64,000 bases of DNA from Clostridia bacterium (lineage in GTDB: Bacteria > Bacillota > Clostridia > Lachnospirales > CAG-274), in the NCBI GenBank assembly GCA_030524425.1, contig JAUNGN010000005.1:1-64000 (forward strand), written 5' to 3'. The notes beneath the pieces are model-generated. The model saw nothing but the letters and a program-made list of their open reading frames with translations, searched no databases and was not told the DNA's origin. Below, in pieces: positions 61,546 through 64,000 of the stretch. The position numbers were made by a program, and so were the translations under genes. Position 1 is the stretch's first letter, and every line of letters begins with the position of its first letter.

Positions 61546-63265
61546 TTTCCGTGCCTCCCTTTACAAAATTTTCAATGTACATTTGTTTATTGAAAAGGTC
61601 TGAATAAATACCCTTTAATTCCAAAAGCTCATTGTGTTTTCCCTCTTCAGCAATAAAACCGTTTTCAAAGACAAAAATTTTATCTGAACCTATAACATTT
61701 GCAAGTCTGTGAGAAATCAGAAAAACCAGCTTGTTTTTTGAAAGCTCAATGACGGTTTTTATTATTATATTTTCACTTTCCACATCAATGTTTGAGGTTG
61801 CTTCGTCAAAAATGTATATTGGTGTATCGTGAAGCAGTGCTCTTGCAAGGGCAAGTCTTTGTTTTTGTCCCCCTGAAAGGTTGGATCCCTGTTCGGCAAT
61901 GGCATAATTCAATGGAAATTCTTCGAGATTTACGGTTTTAAGAGCATTAAGCAGTTCTTTTTTTTCTGCATTTTTATTACCCATTTTAAGGTTGCTTTCT
62001 ATGGTTCCTTTAAATATATAGCTGTTATGATTTATCAGGGTTATTGTATTCATTAATGCCTTTTCGGAATATCGGCTTAACTCCTTATTTCCTATAAATA
62101 TATTACCCTTATAATTTTTCAGCTTGCCGGTTAAAAGCGCTGCTGTTGTTGACTTTCCGCAGCCGCTTTTTCCCACAAGGGAATATAATCCCTGATTTTC
62201 TGTTTTTAAGCTTATATGTCTTAAAACGTTTTGATTTTGGTCATAGGAAAAAGTAATATTGTCCATAAATATGTTATAATCAGGAAAAGTGTTTAAATTT
62301 CCTTTTTCAGGTGCTTTTGTATCAAGTATTTTAAATATTTTATCTGCTGCCGCAGTACCATTCATGGCAATATGAAAAAAGGAACCAAGCTGACGCATAG
62401 GTATAAAAAATTCGGCAGAAAGTAAAATAATAATAATACCCTCTAAAAATGCAGCCTTGCCATTATTCATACATAAAAGCATTGCTATAATTCCCGCAGC
62501 GGCTCCTCCGTAGGCTACTATATCCATAACAGATATTGAGTTAAGCTGCATAATAAGAACACGCATAGTTGCCTTTCTGAAATTTTCAGCTTTAATATTC
62601 ATCTCTTTATGCTTATATTCATCGGCTTCATAAATTTTCAGGGTTGTAAGTCCCTGTATATTTTCAAGAAAGCTGTCACCCAGCTCTGTATATTCATTCC
62701 AGTATTTTGACAATAATTTTTTTGCCAATTTTTGTACTGCTATGATGGATAGGGGAATAAGCGGTACGCATATCAAAAGTATAACAGCAGCCTGTATATT
62801 TAGAAATGAAATTACAACAAAAAGTGTAACAGGTGCTATTACGGCATAAAAAAGCTGAGGCAGATATGCACCAAAATAGCTTTCAAGTTGGTCTATTCCC
62901 TCAACACTAACCTGCACGGCTTCTGCCGTTGACACCAACTGATTATATGACTGTCCTATTTCTGAAAGGTGAGAAAAAAGGTCTTGTCTGAGTATTGACT
63001 TTGCTTTTTGGGATAATAAAGCCGCTGTTTTAATATGTCTTTTGTTAAAACAGGCTCTTAAAATAATGGAAATTAATATTATAATAACCATAGTGAAAAT
63101 TGTTTTTAAATCTGCAGACTTTTTTATGTAACATTGATTTATAAATAAGCAAATGGTTATTGTGGATACCATGTTGCAAACAAGGCATAGCCACTGAAAA
63201 AATACAATCTTTGATATGCTCCCGGCAATATTGGGAACAAGAGATAACAGACGTTTATTAATCAT
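61535..63265 (-). CDS. ABC transporter permease-ATPase fusion, CydD/IrtA-like
   Basis: A 576-residue half-transporter with a membrane domain (about 1-320, six segments) and an ATPase (about 335-576). The ATPase has Walker A LVGKSGCGKSTTAA, the signature LSGGQKQRLALARA, Walker B PIYIFDEATSNID and ISHRLANV. The membrane domain motif EGIDQLESYFGAYLPQLFYA is the one seen in CydD-type proteins. First gene of the three-gene unit; ribosome binding site AGGAGGGC lies directly after a hairpin arm. Partner of the following half-transporter. Substrate unknown. Confidence 0.86.
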   Translation of the reverse strand: MINKRLLSLVPNIAGSISKIVFFQWLCLVCNMVSTITICLFINQCYIKKSADLKTIFTMVIIILISIILRACFNKRHIKTAALLSQKAKSILRQDLFSHLSEIGQSYNQLVSTAEAVQVSVEGIDQLESYFGAYLPQLFYAVIAPVTLFVVISFLNIQAAVILLICVPLIPLSIIAVQKLAKKLLSKYWNEYTELGDSFLENIQGLTTLKIYEADEYKHKEMNIKAENFRKATMRVLIMQLNSISVMDIVAYGGAAAGIIAMLLCMNNGKAAFLEGIIIILLSAEFFIPMRQLGSFFHIAMNGTAAADKIFKILDTKAPEKGNLNTFPDYNIFMDNITFSYDQNQNVLRHISLKTENQGLYSLVGKSGCGKSTTAALLTGKLKNYKGNIFIGNKELSRYSEKALMNTITLINHNSYIFKGTIESNLKMGNKNAEKKELLNALKTVNLEEFPLNYAIAEQGSNLSGGQKQRLALARALLHDTPIYIFDEATSNIDVESENIIIKTVIELSKNKLVFLISHRLANVIGSDKIFVFENGFIAEEGKHNELLELKGIYSDLFNKQMYIENFVKGGTENEK

Positions 63266-63281
63266 AAAAAATAAGCCCTCC

Positions 63282-63322
63282 TAAATGATTTTTTGCACAC
63301 AAAAAAAATAACAAATCATTTA
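63282..63322 (-). promoter_or_regulatory. Leader hairpin abutting the ribosome binding site of the ABC operon
   Basis: TAAATGATT (63282-63290) pairs perfectly with AATCATTTA (63314-63322). On the minus strand the 3' arm ends in TTTAGGAGGGC, so the hairpin touches the ribosome binding site and could control translation or bind a regulator. Confidence 0.45.
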
Positions 63323-63370
63323 AGACGGGCAGTCGATTAATTTGATAGAAGAATAAAATATTTTTTTAAA

Positions 63371-63399
63371 ATTATATATGACCGGCTCTTTTTTGTCAA
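63371..63399 (-). promoter_or_regulatory. Promoter of the ABC operon
   Basis: On the minus strand: perfect TTGACA (63394-63399), 17 bp, perfect TATAAT (63371-63376). Confidence 0.8.
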
Positions 63400-63437
63400 T
63401 TATTTTTATGAAATTTATAAAAAAATTAAAAATTTCA

Positions 63438-63502
63438 TTGACATTATTAAAAAACTCATTTATTTTAATTATAATAAGGTTAGCAATGGCAAACTGAGCT
63501 AA
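63438..63502 (+). promoter_or_regulatory. Promoter and dyad before the DtxR-like regulator gene
   Basis: TTGACA (63438-63443), 17 bp, TATTTT (63461-63466). Downstream TTAGC (63480-63484) and GCTAA (63498-63502) form a spaced inverted repeat just before the ribosome binding site, a possible autoregulatory site of TTAGxxxGCTAA style. Confidence 0.5.
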
Positions 63503-63514
63503 GGAGGATAAAAA

Positions 63515-64000
63515 ATGGAAATTACTAAGTCACAGTTAAGCTATATAATAGCTATAAAACAACTGATAGGCGGTGAAGTATCACAAAAATATATATGTGA
63601 ATATCTGGGTGTAAAGAAGCCTACCGCAAGTATAGCACTCCGAACCCTTGAGGATAACGGCTATATAAAAAAACAGGAAAAGGCAGGTATAAACGAATAT
63701 TCCCTGACAGAGAAATCCTATAAAATCATTGACAATACAGAAAAAGAAAAATTTGAGTTTATGTCTTTGTTTAATGATTATCTTGGGATTGATATTGGTA
63801 TGTGTGATGAAGAATATAAACGAATTTGCGGTAATTTAAGTGTTGAATTTGTTAATAAGCTGTCTGATATACGCAAGGGAGGATACTCTAAAAACATAAG
63901 GGATTCAAGGGTTGAGAATAGATTTAACGGAATAGCCGTGGGTACATATGAAATTCCTTTTCGTGTGGTAAGCTGTGATGAAGATATGCCCTCAATGGGG
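63515..64000 (+). CDS. DtxR-like metal-dependent regulator (cut by window end)
   Basis: 162 codons are visible and the frame is still open at the window edge. The ATG lies behind AAGGAGGATAAAA. An N-terminal winged helix (about 1-60) is evident: SQKYICEYLGVKKPTASIALRTLEDNGYIKK (cited by ICEYLGVKKPTASIAL) and INEYSLTEKSYKI. Residues about 85-120 (MCDEEYKRICGNLSVEFVNKL) resemble the dimerisation helix of DtxR/MntR proteins, where an E-A-x-x-x-C/E pattern binds metal. The segment after 130 (GTYEIPFRVVSC) starts a further domain. MarR is the alternative. Divergent from the ABC operon, which it probably regulates. Confidence 0.65.
   Translation, partial: MEITKSQLSYIIAIKQLIGGEVSQKYICEYLGVKKPTASIALRTLEDNGYIKKQEKAGINEYSLTEKSYKIIDNTEKEKFEFMSLFNDYLGIDIGMCDEEYKRICGNLSVEFVNKLSDIRKGGYSKNIRDSRVENRFNGIAVGTYEIPFRVVSCDEDMPSMG

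Overview
The window is a stretch of low-GC chromosome from an anaerobic, Gram-positive gut-type bacterium of the class Clostridia. The evidence is direct. There are two secreted pectin-degrading enzymes with dockerin domains, an S-layer-homology protein, an NfnAB pair typical of anaerobic ferredoxin metabolism, a Prp protease beside an L27 with a cleavable N-terminal extension, a T-box leader, AGGAGG-type ribosome binding sites and many short intergenic terminators. The pectin focus, dockerins and SLH protein suggest a plant-fibre degrader of the Ruminococcus or Monoglobus kind. That genus-level guess is inference only.

Layout. 0-5 kb: a large dockerin-bearing pectate lyase, then an orphan T-box leader whose specifier reads as AUG (Met), a truncated GNAT gene fragment and a 323-bp palindromic repeat. 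5-12 kb: a HAD phosphatase, metG, tatD, a G5/3D cell-wall protein behind a structured leader, an OPT transporter and a second copy of the 323-bp repeat. 12-21 kb: a three-gene CsbB/GtrA/YfhO-type membrane glycosylation operon, thiI and a MATE pump, a lipid kinase with a DUF1292-like gene, and a short divergent cis-prenyltransferase. 21-31 kb: a secreted protein followed by a cluster of 85-bp hairpin elements, a protein with a His/Cys-rich tail, an operon of mtaB, an AlaX editing protein, a tiny membrane protein, a GNAT and a cysteine hydrolase, then a GH105-dockerin enzyme and another GNAT. 31-39 kb: an aconitase-family hydratase, then pgk, tpiA, gpmI and eno. 39-48 kb: nfnAB, a PEGA-domain protein, a DUF1232 protein, LysR with MATE, and the L21 leader-rplU-prp-rpmA cluster with obgE and yhbY. 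49-51 kb: an SLH beta-helix protein and an IS200 remnant.

51-57.5 kb is the most coherent accessory system. A DeoR-type regulator precedes a tight operon of phosphonoacetaldehyde hydrolase (phnX), an iron-type alcohol dehydrogenase, and a phosphonate ABC transporter (phnD, phnC and two phnE). No aminotransferase (phnW) is present. The likeliest reading is import of a phosphonate whose alcohol group, rather than amine, is oxidised to phosphonoacetaldehyde before C-P cleavage.

57.5-64 kb holds an unidentified gene remnant, an aldo/keto reductase and cupin pair, a 61-bp scar made of two facing IS3-type inverted repeats, and a divergent locus. In that locus a DtxR-like regulator, cut by the window edge, faces two fused ABC permease-ATPases and a DUF454 protein; this may be a metal-regulated transporter.

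I saw no tRNA, rRNA or CRISPR array. Functional calls rest on family motifs read by eye. Promoters and operators are pattern matches only.
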